A DNA stretch of 64,000 nucleotides from Mycobacterium sp. 1100029.7 (lineage in GTDB: Bacteria; Actinomycetota; Actinomycetes; Mycobacteriales; Mycobacteriaceae): NCBI RefSeq assembly GCF_001665235.1, contig NZ_LZSC01000006.1:48195-112194 (forward strand), given 5' to 3'. Below, one piece after another: positions 9,321 through 17,683 of this stretch. The notes under the pieces are model-generated. The model was given only the letters and a program-made list of their open reading frames with translations. It made no database searches and was not told where the DNA came from. The translations under genes were made by a program, and so were the position numbers. The first letter of the stretch is position 1; each line of letters starts with the position of its first letter.

Positions 9321-9758
9321 TCAACCCCATTCGCGAGGTGTCAGCCGCTCGAGCGAGTGCAGAAAAGTCCGGCGTTCGTCGGCGGTGAGCTCGCCGAGCC
9401 AGTGTTCTTCGCCGTGCTGGATGTCCCGCTGCACGGCGTCCTTGACGCGTCGACCGGCCTGCGTGATCGCCAGCAACCGCACCCGGCGGTCATCGGGGTC
9501 GGGCCGGCGTTCGATGTAGCCGTTGTCCTGCAGGTCGTCGAGGGTGCGGATGATCCGGGTCTTGTCGGCACCGATCGCCGCCGCCAGCGCTGTCTGGGTA
9601 CGCATCGACGACTGGTCCAGCGCGCACAGGACAGCGTAGGCCCACATCGTCAGACCGTGGGCCTGCAGGATGGGCGCCTCCGCGGCGACCAGCTCGCGCA
9701 GCAGGGGCGCGAGCATCGCCGCGAGGTCCGCGCGCCGCTCTGAGGACTTCGATCCCAC
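9321..9758 (-). CDS. MarR-family transcriptional repressor
   Basis: A 145-aa winged-helix protein. Its core is TQTALAAAIGADKTRIIRTLDDLQDNGYIERRPDPDDRRVRLLAITQAG, with the recognition helix around KTRIIRTLDDL and the wing containing DPDDRR. It is typical in length for MarR dimers. The gene is divergent from a DinB-like gene starting at 9810. The 51-bp intergenic space holds two dyad elements, a classic autoregulated MarR arrangement in which ligand binding derepresses the neighbouring enzyme. The ligand is unknown. Confidence 0.92.
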   Translation of the reverse strand: MGSKSSERRADLAAMLAPLLRELVAAEAPILQAHGLTMWAYAVLCALDQSSMRTQTALAAAIGADKTRIIRTLDDLQDNGYIERRPDPDDRRVRLLAITQAGRRVKDAVQRDIQHGEEHWLGELTADERRTFLHSLERLTPREWG

Positions 9759-9765
9759 CGCGTCA

Positions 9766-9809
9766 TGATAGGCATTGCACTATCATATGCGGATGCCTAT
9801 CGTAGGCAT
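9766..9809. promoter_or_regulatory. Putative MarR operator, two dyads
   Basis: ATGCCTA-TCG-TAGGCAT at 9793-9809 is a perfect 7-bp inverted repeat. TGATAG (9766-9771) and CTATCA (9780-9785) form a second dyad that shares the TAGGCAT half-site. Both lie in the 51 bp between the divergent MarR and DinB-like start codons, so one bound dimer pair could repress both promoters. The sequence symmetry is direct; the assignment to this MarR protein is inference from position. Confidence 0.65.
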
Positions 9810-10469
9810 ATGCATATCAATTCAGTGGATATCCGACCGATGCACCGCACGGCGGTGCTGCAGTCAATCGACATCGTCAAGGCCGTCACGCGGCACGACT
9901 TCGGCAGGCCGACGCCCTGCGGAGACTGGACGCTGCTGGACCTGCTCGCGCACATGACCGTGCAACACCGCGGGTTTGCCGCGGCAGCACGAGGGAACGG
10001 CGCGGATCCGCAGAATTGGAACGCCGCTGCCGTCGTCGAAGAGGTGGGGGCCGACCACGCGCGCGCGTATGCCGAAGCCGCCGGGGACGTGATCGCCGCC
10101 TTCGCAGCCGAGGGCACGCTCGAGGTCCAATTCGCGCTGCCGGAGTTCGGCGCGGCCGCGGTGGTTCCCGGCGCGATGGCCGTCGGGTTCCATCTCGTGG
10201 ACTACGTCGTGCACGGCTGGGATGTCGCCGCATCGCTCGACGTGGGCTACGAGTTACCCGCCGACGTCCTGGCCGCCGCGTTGCCGCTGGCGTTGGCAGT
10301 TCCGGACGGGGAGTTCCGCGACGGCACGGGCGCGCCGTTCGGTGCCGCGATCGAGCCGGCAGACGGCGACGACTTCGACCGGTTACTGCGCCATCTCGGC
10401 CGTCGACCGGACTGGGCGCGCAATCAGGTGCACAGCGAAGGCGCGTCGCAGACGTTGCCCGGGCAATAG
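9810..10469 (+). CDS. TIGR03086-family metal-binding protein (DinB/mycothiol-dependent enzyme fold)
   Basis: 219 aa from ATG 9810, which immediately follows the MarR operator. A later ATG at 9840 (MHRTAVLQ) is the alternative. The pattern RPTPCGDWTLLDLLAHM near the N-terminus and HLVDYVVHGWDVA in the middle are hallmarks of the actinobacterial TIGR03086 / maleylpyruvate-isomerase N-domain group. Their conserved His residues bind metal in a four-helix DinB fold, and members often use mycothiol. As the divergent partner of a MarR regulator it is a likely detoxification enzyme; the substrate is unknown. Its 3' end overlaps the convergent DUF732 gene by 46 bp. Confidence 0.82.
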   Translation: MHINSVDIRPMHRTAVLQSIDIVKAVTRHDFGRPTPCGDWTLLDLLAHMTVQHRGFAAAARGNGADPQNWNAAAVVEEVGADHARAYAEAAGDVIAAFAAEGTLEVQFALPEFGAAAVVPGAMAVGFHLVDYVVHGWDVAASLDVGYELPADVLAAALPLALAVPDGEFRDGTGAPFGAAIEPADGDDFDRLLRHLGRRPDWARNQVHSEGASQTLPGQ

Positions 10470-10771
10470 GTCGAGTGCGCGGCGTTGACCATGGTGCCGA
10501 TGTCCAACAGGGTCACGCCCCGCTTGTCCAGGTGCTGATGGACCTCGTCGGCGATCTGCTGCGGCGTCCAGCCCCAGGTCAGGTCGTAGCAAATCAGGTG
10601 CGCCTCACCGATCAGCGCCTCTTCGGTCTGGGGCGGCCAGGTCAGGCCGACGGCGCGCAATTGGTTGAGGTAGGACTCGTCCTGGGGAGTCGAGGCGGTC
10701 GCAATCGCGACGCTGCTGACCAGGGCGGCACCAGCGATCATGGGGATGGCGAGCCAGCGAGGTGAGGGCAT
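10424..10771 (-). CDS. DUF732 small exported protein
   Basis: 115 aa. It starts at the ATG at 10771, which has a good ribosome-binding site (AAAGGAAG) and opens a signal peptide (PSPRWLAIPMIAGAALVSS...ATAS). The mature part has the DUF732 pattern: YLNQLRAVGLTWPP, a Cys in HLICYDLTWGWTPQQIA, and a C-terminal TMVNAAHSTYCP with the second Cys. This family of tiny secreted mycobacterial proteins has no established function. A paralogue with the same MPSP start and architecture lies at 41762-42091. The C-terminus overlaps the convergent neighbour. Confidence 0.85.
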   Translation of the reverse strand: MPSPRWLAIPMIAGAALVSSVAIATASTPQDESYLNQLRAVGLTWPPQTEEALIGEAHLICYDLTWGWTPQQIADEVHQHLDKRGVTLLDIGTMVNAAHSTYCPGNVCDAPSLCT

Positions 10772-10946
10772 CGCTGCGCTTCCTTTCTTTTCGGCATAGA
10801 CGATGCCGTAAGTGTGCGGGCAAGACGCGGCGAAGATACGAGGAATCACCAGAGTGCGTCAGATTCGTTGCCGCGCAACGACGGACCCCATCAGCAAAAT
10901 CCGGGTTCTCCACCGCTGCGGGCCACCGTGTGTGACGTCTGTGGCG

Positions 10947-11213
10947 TCACAGATAGTTCTCATGCACGAAGCACCATCGCCACGTTTCTCCGGACTCCAG
11001 GGACTGCACGACCGGGTGATCAGTGGCTAAGAAGTGCGCGTTGGCGTGCCGCATCGGTGAGGAATCGCAGCAGCCGACGTATCCGCAGGTGAGGCATAGC
11101 CGCAAATGCACCCACTGCGTGCCGAGTCGCAGGCACTCTTGACAGCCCTTATGGGTGCGCGGGCTCACGGGTTTGATGGCAACGACATCGGGATCCGCGT
11201 GGGTCGAACTCAT
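10947..11213 (-). CDS. UBP-type zinc-finger protein (copy A)
   Basis: An 88-aa single-domain protein. It has the zinc-ligand pattern CQECLRLG...WVHLRLCLTCGYVGCCDSSPMRHANAH followed by HPVVQSLESGETWRWCFVHENYL, i.e. the ZnF-UBP fold known from eukaryotic ubiquitin hydrolases. Those domains bind the free C-terminal Gly-Gly of ubiquitin; what the bacterial versions bind is not established. It starts at an ATG with an AAGGAGG site. A close paralogue sits in the chaperone operon at 31825-32091. This copy stands alone, 160 bp downstream of a DJ-1-like gene on the same strand. Confidence 0.88.
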   Translation of the reverse strand: MSSTHADPDVVAIKPVSPRTHKGCQECLRLGTQWVHLRLCLTCGYVGCCDSSPMRHANAHFLATDHPVVQSLESGETWRWCFVHENYL

Positions 11214-11375
11214 CTACGTGCCTCCTTGATCTAACGGCTCGGCGCCCTGGTCCGCGATGCAGGTGTCCGGGGTGGGTCTAGGTTTTTCTGCACGCCAACG
11301 CATTTCGAGAGAACGCCTTCCGAAATTCGGCCACTTTGTCGGCTGCTCCGGTGGAATGTGCTGGATACAGGCTGC

Positions 11376-12011
11376 TTACGAGCCGGCCACTTCCATTGCA
11401 GCGCTGCCCCTCTCGCGACGCCGCTGCGCCTCAAGCACAGCCAGCCGAGCGCGGGGATCTTCGATTCCTTCGGCCGACACGGAATCAAACTGCCGGAGCA
11501 GGCGAGCGAATTCTTCAACAATGGTGCTGTAGAACGCGCGCAGCGCGCGCGGCGAGGCCGGCTCGCCATCCAATATGGCGGCGCCGGTCTGTCGCAGGGA
11601 CCGGATCGTCAGACACGACGGCAGACTTTGGCCCCGGGCCACCCCCGCCTCGAGCAGGGTCCAAGTGCCGTGGCAGACAACTCCGACCGGCTTCCCCAGC
11701 GTGATGAAATCACCCACGAACGAGGTCACGCTGTCGTGGCTGGAAAGCTGGTGGGATCTCAGTAATCCGGGCAGCAGTAGCAACGCCTCGTACTCGTCGA
11801 CCGACGCTTCGGCCACCGCCCGGTCGACGGCGTACACGCGCGCCGGGTCGAGGTCTTCGTTGAGCGATTGGATCTGCCCGGCTCGCAGTGCCAACAGCTG
11901 AGTGTGTGCGCCTGCTTGTCGCACCGCATCGCCCGACCCGTCCAACTCGGTCTGGCCGACGCCATCTGCCGCAAGCAGTGCGATCCTCGAACCTTGGAGG
12001 CATTCGGCCAT
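11376..12011 (-). CDS. DJ-1/PfpI-family protein, divergent (copy A)
   Basis: 211 aa from ATG 12011. It has the DJ-1/PfpI fold with the nucleophile elbow GVVCHGTWTLLEAG (C113, H114). Compared with copy B at 26280-26840, which aligns without gaps over the first ~75 residues, the conserved Glu that assists the active Cys is replaced by Gly (DGVGQTEL against DGVERVEL, position 19). The PGG loop reads LLPGLLRSH, and the region after residue 135 has drifted. It may therefore be a non-catalytic or decaying paralogue. Members of this family act as chaperones, glyoxalases or proteases. Confidence 0.8.
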   Translation of the reverse strand: MAECLQGSRIALLAADGVGQTELDGSGDAVRQAGAHTQLLALRAGQIQSLNEDLDPARVYAVDRAVAEASVDEYEALLLLPGLLRSHQLSSHDSVTSFVGDFITLGKPVGVVCHGTWTLLEAGVARGQSLPSCLTIRSLRQTGAAILDGEPASPRALRAFYSTIVEEFARLLRQFDSVSAEGIEDPRARLAVLEAQRRRERGSAAMEVAGS

Positions 12012-12345
12012 GTCGGACTCCACTCGGCAACACGGTGTAAACGGGAACTTCCTGCTGCCAAGCATCGCCGTTGCCGACGTCGATATCATCCTCCGGCGGG
12101 AGCGAATATTTCGGTCGTTGTTCGCCCCGTTGTGACAGGACCGCGGGGACCATCGCGGACTGGTTCGCCCCGCTGGCACTCATGTGCCGCGCGACTCCAC
12201 TGCGCGTCAGGCCCAGGTAGCCAAACGAAACACTCACCCGCACAGCGTAAGTCGGAGGCCCCTCACGGCCAGGGTTTTGTCTCGCGCCCGCTGGTGTCGA
12301 GGAGTGGCACCGGCGGCCACACCGACGTGGCGCAACAATCGAGGG
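12012..12345. other. Divergent intergenic region, DJ-1 copy A / MFS
   Basis: 334 bp between divergent starts. An in-frame extension of the MFS gene back to 12184 is possible but has a basic, non-membrane character unlike MFS N-termini. No clear operator, RNA or additional gene seen. Confidence 0.4.
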
Positions 12346-13635
12346 ATGTCGAGCGAGTACCCGTGGGTGTCGGCGCCGAAGCGAGACCGAGTCGCCCTGC
12401 TTGCGGTGAGCTTTTTCATGGCCGATATGGAGGCCGGCATGGGCCCGTTCCTGGGAGTGCTACTCCAGAGCCGTGGCTGGAGTACCGGCGACATCGGGGC
12501 GGTCCTCACTATGGGCGCTGTTGTCGGCATGCTCGCTGTCACTCCGGCGGGAGCGCTCGTTGACGCCACCAGCCACAAGCGCGCCTGCGTGATCGTCGTC
12601 AGTATTGGTGCCGTGGCGGGTGCGGCGGTCATCCTGACGTCGCGAAGTTTCTGGGCGATCGCCGGGGCTCAGGCGGTGATGTGCATATCCGGGGCGACGA
12701 TCGCACCCGCGATGATCGGCATCACCCTCGGCGTCGTCGGGCAAGCAAGGTTCACCGGACAAAACGGCCTTAACCAGGCCTTCAAGCACGCCGGCAACAT
12801 GACTGGAGCAGCCGTCGCCGGCCTGCTGGGCTGGCACTTCGGATACGCCGCGGTGTTCTGGCTAGCGGCAGGGTTTGCGTTCCCCACCATCGTCGCCCTG
12901 CTGGCGATCCCGGCAGGTCACATCGACGATCACCTCGCCCGCGGGGAGGCGCCTACCACCGACCAGTCGCGGGTCAAGTCGCTGGGGATCCTCCTACGGT
13001 GCCGGCCGCTGTTGGCGGTGGCCGCAGCGGTGCTGCTTTTCCACCTAGGGAACGCGGCGATGCTGCCGCTCTATGGGATGGCGGTGGCCGCCAGAAACGG
13101 CAACCCGTTCGTCACCGTCGCCGGTACCGTCGTCGTCGCCCAGGCCGTGATGGTCCCCGCCGCGCTGGCGGCCATGAGGATCGCCGAAACTCGCGGCTAC
13201 TGGCCGGCGATTCTGGTCGCGTTCACCGCGCTGCCGGTACGCGCACTCATCGCTAGCCATGTCATCGCCAGTTGGGGTGTGATACCGGTGGAAGTCCTCG
13301 ATGGCATCGGCGCGGGCATTTTGTCGGTCGCGGTACCGGGATTGGTAGCCCGCATACTCAACGGCACCGGTCACATCAATGTCGGTCAGGGCGCAGTGAT
13401 GGCCGCGCAAGGACTTGGTGGTGCGCTGAGCCCGGTGCTTGGCGGGTTCAGCGCCCAAACATTCGGATATGCAACCGCTTTCGCGATTCTCGGTGGTCTT
13501 TCATCAGGATCACTGATTATCTGGCTGGGTTTCGCCTCGATGCTGCGCCGCGCCGGCAACACGCAACCCCGCAGCCGAACAACTACCGGTCCGCGCAATA
13601 GTCCCGGGACCGAGATTCGCGGCAGGAACCGCTAG
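12346..13635 (+). CDS. MFS transporter
   Basis: 429 aa from ATG 12346 (MSSEYPWVS) with about twelve hydrophobic segments. The loop between TM2 and TM3 has GALVDATSHKRA, a form of the major-facilitator motif A (GxxxDrxGrR). TM4-5 contains TGQNGLNQAFKHAGNMTGAAVAG. This resembles a subgroup of drug/small-molecule efflux proteins, but the substrate is not predictable. The C-terminal ~30 residues are polar and Arg-rich. It lies between a divergent DJ-1-like gene and the PucR regulator 213 bp downstream on the same strand, which could control it. Confidence 0.88.
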   Translation: MSSEYPWVSAPKRDRVALLAVSFFMADMEAGMGPFLGVLLQSRGWSTGDIGAVLTMGAVVGMLAVTPAGALVDATSHKRACVIVVSIGAVAGAAVILTSRSFWAIAGAQAVMCISGATIAPAMIGITLGVVGQARFTGQNGLNQAFKHAGNMTGAAVAGLLGWHFGYAAVFWLAAGFAFPTIVALLAIPAGHIDDHLARGEAPTTDQSRVKSLGILLRCRPLLAVAAAVLLFHLGNAAMLPLYGMAVAARNGNPFVTVAGTVVVAQAVMVPAALAAMRIAETRGYWPAILVAFTALPVRALIASHVIASWGVIPVEVLDGIGAGILSVAVPGLVARILNGTGHINVGQGAVMAAQGLGGALSPVLGGFSAQTFGYATAFAILGGLSSGSLIIWLGFASMLRRAGNTQPRSRTTTGPRNSPGTEIRGRNR

Positions 13636-13848
13636 CAATGAGGGGGTTTGGCAGCAGGAAACGCGGGTACGCACGCGACCTAAGGTCTTGCGGACCGGGC
13701 CCCAAATCCTTCGAAGGGCAGTCCCGTTTGCCCACTGGATGCTGGGGAGGTGCAGCAAGGCGACTGAATCCGCGCCCCCCCGCTAACCGGTGTCAATCAA
13801 AAACGGGTTTACCGAAGACGCGAGTATCCTTGGGAGTCGCAAACGGTC

Positions 13849-15504
13849 ATGAACGCCACTTCGACGATTGCTGACGATGCCGAGCCGACCGGTACCCCGG
13901 CAGGCTTGGCGGCGCTGACCCGAATCAACTTTCAGTCCCTGGATCACCAGGACATCTTCGCGGTGGTTACTGAAGGGGCTGCCGCACTGTGCTCGTGCCG
14001 AGTCGAGGCCAGCTACTGCGTAGCCAACCAGGAGATGACGTTGTGCCCGCCCTCTCAAACCGAGCGTCCGGAGCTGACAGACGCACTTCAGGAATTGGGC
14101 TGGGATGGCGAGATGGAGCTGCCTGGGGGAGGTTGGGGATGGGCGTTTCCGCTGTGCCATCGGGATGATGTTGAAGGGTGCCTGGTGATCGGCGCCAGTG
14201 CCAAGCCCACCTCTGATCAACTTCTGTTGTTGCAGCTGCTCGCCCAAAAGGCCGGTGCCGCCCTGGCATGCGCCGAGTTGCATCAGCGGGAGGTTGGACG
14301 AGCCAGCGAACTCGCGGAGGCAAATGGGGTTCTCGCCGAGGCGGTGCATCGGCTGCAGGCCCGGACGCAAGCACATGAGCTGCTGGAGGCGGCGTCGGCC
14401 GCTGGCGAGGGCTTGCAGGGCATCGTCGATGCACTACATCGACTGACGGGAAGCTCGGTCTGCGTCGAAGACAGGTTCGGCAACCTCTGCGCCTGGGCAG
14501 GCCCCGGACAGCCACTGGAGTATCCGAAGCAGAAACCCCGCGAACGCGACCGGTTCCTGCGTTCGCTCGCTACTCAGGCTGGTCCAGTGCGCTCCGCGGA
14601 TCGCGTGAGCGTTCTGATCAAGCCGAAGGCGGAGATGCTTGGCGTTGTTTCTTTCGTTGACCTCGACGCCGAAGTCGACGAAGACGAGCTGTTCTCCCTT
14701 CGATACTGCAGTAACGTGCTCGGACTCGAGTTATCCCATCAACGCAACCTCGCCGAGCTTCAGCTGACCCTGCGCCGCGACCTAGTCGACGATTTGCTGT
14801 CCGGTACCAACGAGGAGGGGGCTTACGCACGCGCTGAGGCGCTGATTCACGACCTGCGCCGTCCGCACTACGTTGTGGTGATTCAGAGCGCGCGCGGCGC
14901 CGGCAACGCCGGCATCCTCGCCGCGGCTCGTGCCGCAGAGAACTTGAGCATGAACTACCTGGCGGGCCGCCAGGGAAGTCTCGTTGTCCTATTAGTGGAC
15001 AGTCGTCCGGCTCCCGATCCGCTGTATCGGGAGGTCAGCAAACAATTGGGCAATTTGGCATGTGCGATTGGCGTCGGGTCGCGCTGTGATACGCCGACCG
15101 ATTTCCCGCAGTCTTTCCTCAGGGCCCGTCGCGCGCTCAATGTCCGGCTCAACTCGGCCCACCCCGATGGCGCGTCCGACTACTACGACCTCGGTTTCTA
15201 CCACCTGGTGGATGCGGCGCACTCAGCCGGCGTCGTCGACGACTACCTCCGCCAATGGCTGGGCCCGCTGATCGATTACGACGCGGCCAAAAACTCTGAT
15301 CTCGTACACACCTTGAGCCAGTATGTCGAGTGTGGGGGTAATTACGACGAATCCGCTGCCGCTTTGCACGTGCATCGCAGCACGTTGCGGTACCGGCTCG
15401 GCCGAATCACCGACCTGACGGGTCTGGACCTTCGCAATGTTGACACCCGCTTCAACCTGCATGCGGCTACGCGCGTGTGGCGCTTCCTTAACCCGACTGC
15501 CTGA
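13849..15504 (+). CDS. PucR/CdaR-type regulator (copy A)
   Basis: 551 aa. An N-terminal GAF-like sensory part (~20-150) and a coiled-coil linker (EVGRASELAEANGVLAEAVHRL) lead into a second sensory segment. The C-terminal PucR HTH (HTH_30) is within the last ~70 residues (NYDESAAALHVHRSTLRYRLGRI). Such regulators usually control catabolic or stress genes in response to a small ligand. It is a full-length paralogue of the protein at 24270-26024. A palindromic GC-rich terminator follows at 15585-15620. Confidence 0.9.
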   Translation: MNATSTIADDAEPTGTPAGLAALTRINFQSLDHQDIFAVVTEGAAALCSCRVEASYCVANQEMTLCPPSQTERPELTDALQELGWDGEMELPGGGWGWAFPLCHRDDVEGCLVIGASAKPTSDQLLLLQLLAQKAGAALACAELHQREVGRASELAEANGVLAEAVHRLQARTQAHELLEAASAAGEGLQGIVDALHRLTGSSVCVEDRFGNLCAWAGPGQPLEYPKQKPRERDRFLRSLATQAGPVRSADRVSVLIKPKAEMLGVVSFVDLDAEVDEDELFSLRYCSNVLGLELSHQRNLAELQLTLRRDLVDDLLSGTNEEGAYARAEALIHDLRRPHYVVVIQSARGAGNAGILAAARAAENLSMNYLAGRQGSLVVLLVDSRPAPDPLYREVSKQLGNLACAIGVGSRCDTPTDFPQSFLRARRALNVRLNSAHPDGASDYYDLGFYHLVDAAHSAGVVDDYLRQWLGPLIDYDAAKNSDLVHTLSQYVECGGNYDESAAALHVHRSTLRYRLGRITDLTGLDLRNVDTRFNLHAATRVWRFLNPTA

Positions 15505-15584
15505 GTGTGCGCCGCCCAAAGCAATTGCTAGTCAATGATATTCAGCAGTTAAACCGTAGTGACAACTGCTTGCAGGTTCGTTGG

Positions 15585-15620
15585 CCCCGGCCGGGGGAGG
15601 TCTCTCAGCCCCGGCCGGGG
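15585..15620. terminator. Bidirectional GC-rich terminator candidate
   Basis: The 12-bp palindrome CCCCGGCCGGGG occurs at 15585-15596 and again at 15609-15620, 12 bp apart, between the convergent ends of the PucR gene (15504) and the haemophore-like gene (15625). The two copies can form a very stable 12-bp stem with a 12-nt loop on either strand. There is no T-tract, which is common for actinobacterial terminators. Confidence 0.55.
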
Positions 15621-15624
15621 CAGC

Positions 15625-15888
15625 CTAATATTCGTTGCAGCTGTTGACGACTCGCAACACCGTGTCGATGTACTGCTGAGCTTCCGGAAGGCTTTTCGCA
15701 CGACGCAGCATTTGCCGGCGTTGATCCGGGGACGATGCCAGGTACGAGCCCACCCACGACTGCGCCGCCGGCGTTATTGCGAACTGTTGTGCGGCCCGGG
15801 TGTTTTCCGCGTTGAGCGTCGCAACGAACTGCGGGAAACTGCACGTCGTGTTGACAATCCGGTCGTCATCGGGCATCGGCTTAATCAT
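15625..15888 (-). CDS. Haemophore-like (MHB family) protein without signal peptide
   Basis: 87 aa with the mycobacterial haem-binding family pattern: VNTTCSFPQFVATLNAENTRAAQQF, SWVGSYLASSPDQRRQML, and a terminal VVNSCNEY. The two Cys (C16, C84) match the disulfide pair of exported haemophores of the Rv0203 type. Family members normally carry a signal peptide; none is encoded here. The ATG overlaps the stop of the DUF2267 gene (ATGA), leaving no room for one. It may work in the cytoplasm or be exported with a partner. Translational coupling suggests a joint role with DUF2267. Confidence 0.72.
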   Translation of the reverse strand: MIKPMPDDDRIVNTTCSFPQFVATLNAENTRAAQQFAITPAAQSWVGSYLASSPDQRRQMLRRAKSLPEAQQYIDTVLRVVNSCNEY

Positions 15889-16256
15889 CGCGCACCCAGC
15901 TGCTGAAACTCCGAGGGCAGCTGGCTCAAGACGTCATCGAACTCACCGGGTGTCACCGCGTCGCGAATCGTCGCCATGACCGCACCCACGGCAGCCTCGG
16001 CGGCCTCCGTGTCACGACCGCTTCGTTCGGACACTCGGTTGACAAACTCTTCGAAACTGAACGCTTCGGCGTCTTCTTCGGCTGGGAGCAAGGCATCCTG
16101 CAGCGACGAGGGCAGTTGAGCGGCCAGATCGCGGGCCTCGCCACCACTGATGCGATCCGCGAGCGTGGCCAAGGTCGCGCGAGTGAGCGCCACCGCGTCC
16201 CCTTCGAAAAAGCCGCTACGTTCGGCCACTAACGAAATGAACTCTTCATATCGCAT
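15885..16256 (-). CDS. DUF2267 protein
   Basis: 123 aa made of two related helical segments (YEEFISLVAERSGF... and FEEFVNRVSERSGRD...), each followed by a conserved helical hairpin (LADRISGGEARDLAAQLPSSL and IRDAVTPGEFDDVLSQLPSEF). This is the DUF2267 internal repeat. The protein is acidic and soluble with no catalytic motif. Family members cluster with stress genes in many bacteria; function is unknown. The start ATG has AGGAAAT directly upstream. A weak SigF-like promoter (GTTT, 18 bp, GGGAAG, 16277-16304 minus) lies just upstream. Confidence 0.85.
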   Translation of the reverse strand: MRYEEFISLVAERSGFFEGDAVALTRATLATLADRISGGEARDLAAQLPSSLQDALLPAEEDAEAFSFEEFVNRVSERSGRDTEAAEAAVGAVMATIRDAVTPGEFDDVLSQLPSEFQQLGAR

Positions 16257-16645
16257 ATTTCCTCCATGGGTTTCGGCTTCCCATATCGTGCCGAGGGGTC
16301 AAACGCCATCACATCGTTCTGCGGAGTCGGATTTCGGGGCCGGGAATCACCCTGACGGGTGAACTCATGTTCGAGATGCAGGGCCGGACTCATCGCATCG
16401 CGGGGCATCCGGGTGCTGCGCAACCGGATGCCTTCTCTGATTCAATCCCAAACTCCGACAGCACTATTCGATAGAGTGCTGGTCGGGAATCGCGAGCCGA
16501 CACGTTGTACGCGCTGGCCGCACTCAGCGTCCATCCCATCAAATCGACACGCCCCCAAACTGTTACGGCTTGGTCTGGCGGGACCAGCGTTATCAACCTT
16601 TCCCGTCTCGCGGGGCCGGTGCGGTTGCGATGGCCGCTTCGCACC
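16257..16645. other. Divergent intergenic region, DUF2267 / glycosyltransferase
   Basis: 389 bp with no convincing gene. On the minus strand, GTTT at 16301-16304 and GGGAAG at 16277-16282 loosely resemble a SigF promoter for DUF2267, though the 18-bp spacer is one longer than usual. Nothing else stands out. Confidence 0.35.
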
Positions 16646-17683
16646 ATGAATGTCATGACGCAGGAGCCTTTGAAAATTGGTCTGTTGGCGCCGCCATGGG
16701 CGGCCGTACCGCCACCGGGTTATGGAGGAACCGAGTCAGTGGTGTGCCAGCTTGCACAGGGCTTGATCGCGGCCGGACACGAGGTCGTGCTGTTTGCCAC
16801 TGGCGACAGCACCGCCCCGGTCCCCACCGTTTATGCCACGGCCAGCGCGAATTGGGACCGCATCGGGCGCGGCGAGGTGGAACTGCCCCACGTGATGCGG
16901 GGCTACGAGGCCCTCGCCGGTTGCGACATCATCCACGATCACACCCTGTTGGGGCCGGCGTGGGCCTTGGCGACCGGCTATGACCGGGTGGTCACGACCT
17001 GCCACGGCCCGTTCAGCGGTGAACTGCGGGCGATCTACCGCCGCTACGGCAAACGACTCCCGGTCGTCGCTATCTCACAGGACCAGTCCTCCCACGCGCC
17101 CGAGATCGCGGTGGACCGAGTCATCCACCACGGCCTCGACCCCGATGAATACCCGGAGGGTGGCGGCGGCGACTACCTGTTGTTCCTCGGGCGGATGACG
17201 CCGGACAAGGGCGTGCGCCAGGCGGTGTTGGCCGCGCGGGCAGCGGGCATGCCGCTGGTCATCGCGGCCAAAAATCGAGAACCAGCCGAACGGGCTTATT
17301 TCACCGAAGAAGTCGAGCCGCTGCTCACCGACGAAGTCGACGTGAGGGGGGAGGTGGCCGGTGCGGCGAAACTGGAATTACTGGGCGCCGCCAAGGCCCT
17401 TCTGAATCCCATCCAATGGGCCGAACCGTTCGGGCTGGTGATGATCGAAGCCATGGCCTGCGGCACACCGGTCATCGCCTGTCCCAACGGCGCGGCACCC
17501 GAAATTGTGGATGCCGGCCGGACCGGGTTCCTCTGCTCCGATTCGGCTGACTTGGTGGGAGCGATCCATCGCGTCGACGAGTTGGACCGTGCCGCTTGCC
17601 GGGCCGCCGTCGTCGAGCGCTTCTCCACCGCTCGGATGATCGACGACCACCTCGCCCTATACCGGGAGATGGTCGCCCGGTGA
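16646..17683 (+). CDS. Family 4 glycosyltransferase (GT-B)
   Basis: 345 aa from ATG 16646 (or 16655). It has the GT4 features: an N-terminal glycine-rich loop (PPPGYGGTESVV), central DIIHDHTLLG, a second Rossmann domain opening with YLLFLGRMTPDKG, and the donor-binding EPFGLVMIEAMACGTPVIA containing the EX7E motif. It would transfer an activated sugar to a glycan or small acceptor in the cytoplasm. Its stop overlaps the start of the debranching-type enzyme as GTGA, so the two are translationally coupled. A role in an alpha-glucan or compatible-solute pathway is inferred. Confidence 0.9.
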   Translation: MNVMTQEPLKIGLLAPPWAAVPPPGYGGTESVVCQLAQGLIAAGHEVVLFATGDSTAPVPTVYATASANWDRIGRGEVELPHVMRGYEALAGCDIIHDHTLLGPAWALATGYDRVVTTCHGPFSGELRAIYRRYGKRLPVVAISQDQSSHAPEIAVDRVIHHGLDPDEYPEGGGGDYLLFLGRMTPDKGVRQAVLAARAAGMPLVIAAKNREPAERAYFTEEVEPLLTDEVDVRGEVAGAAKLELLGAAKALLNPIQWAEPFGLVMIEAMACGTPVIACPNGAAPEIVDAGRTGFLCSDSADLVGAIHRVDELDRAACRAAVVERFSTARMIDDHLALYREMVAR

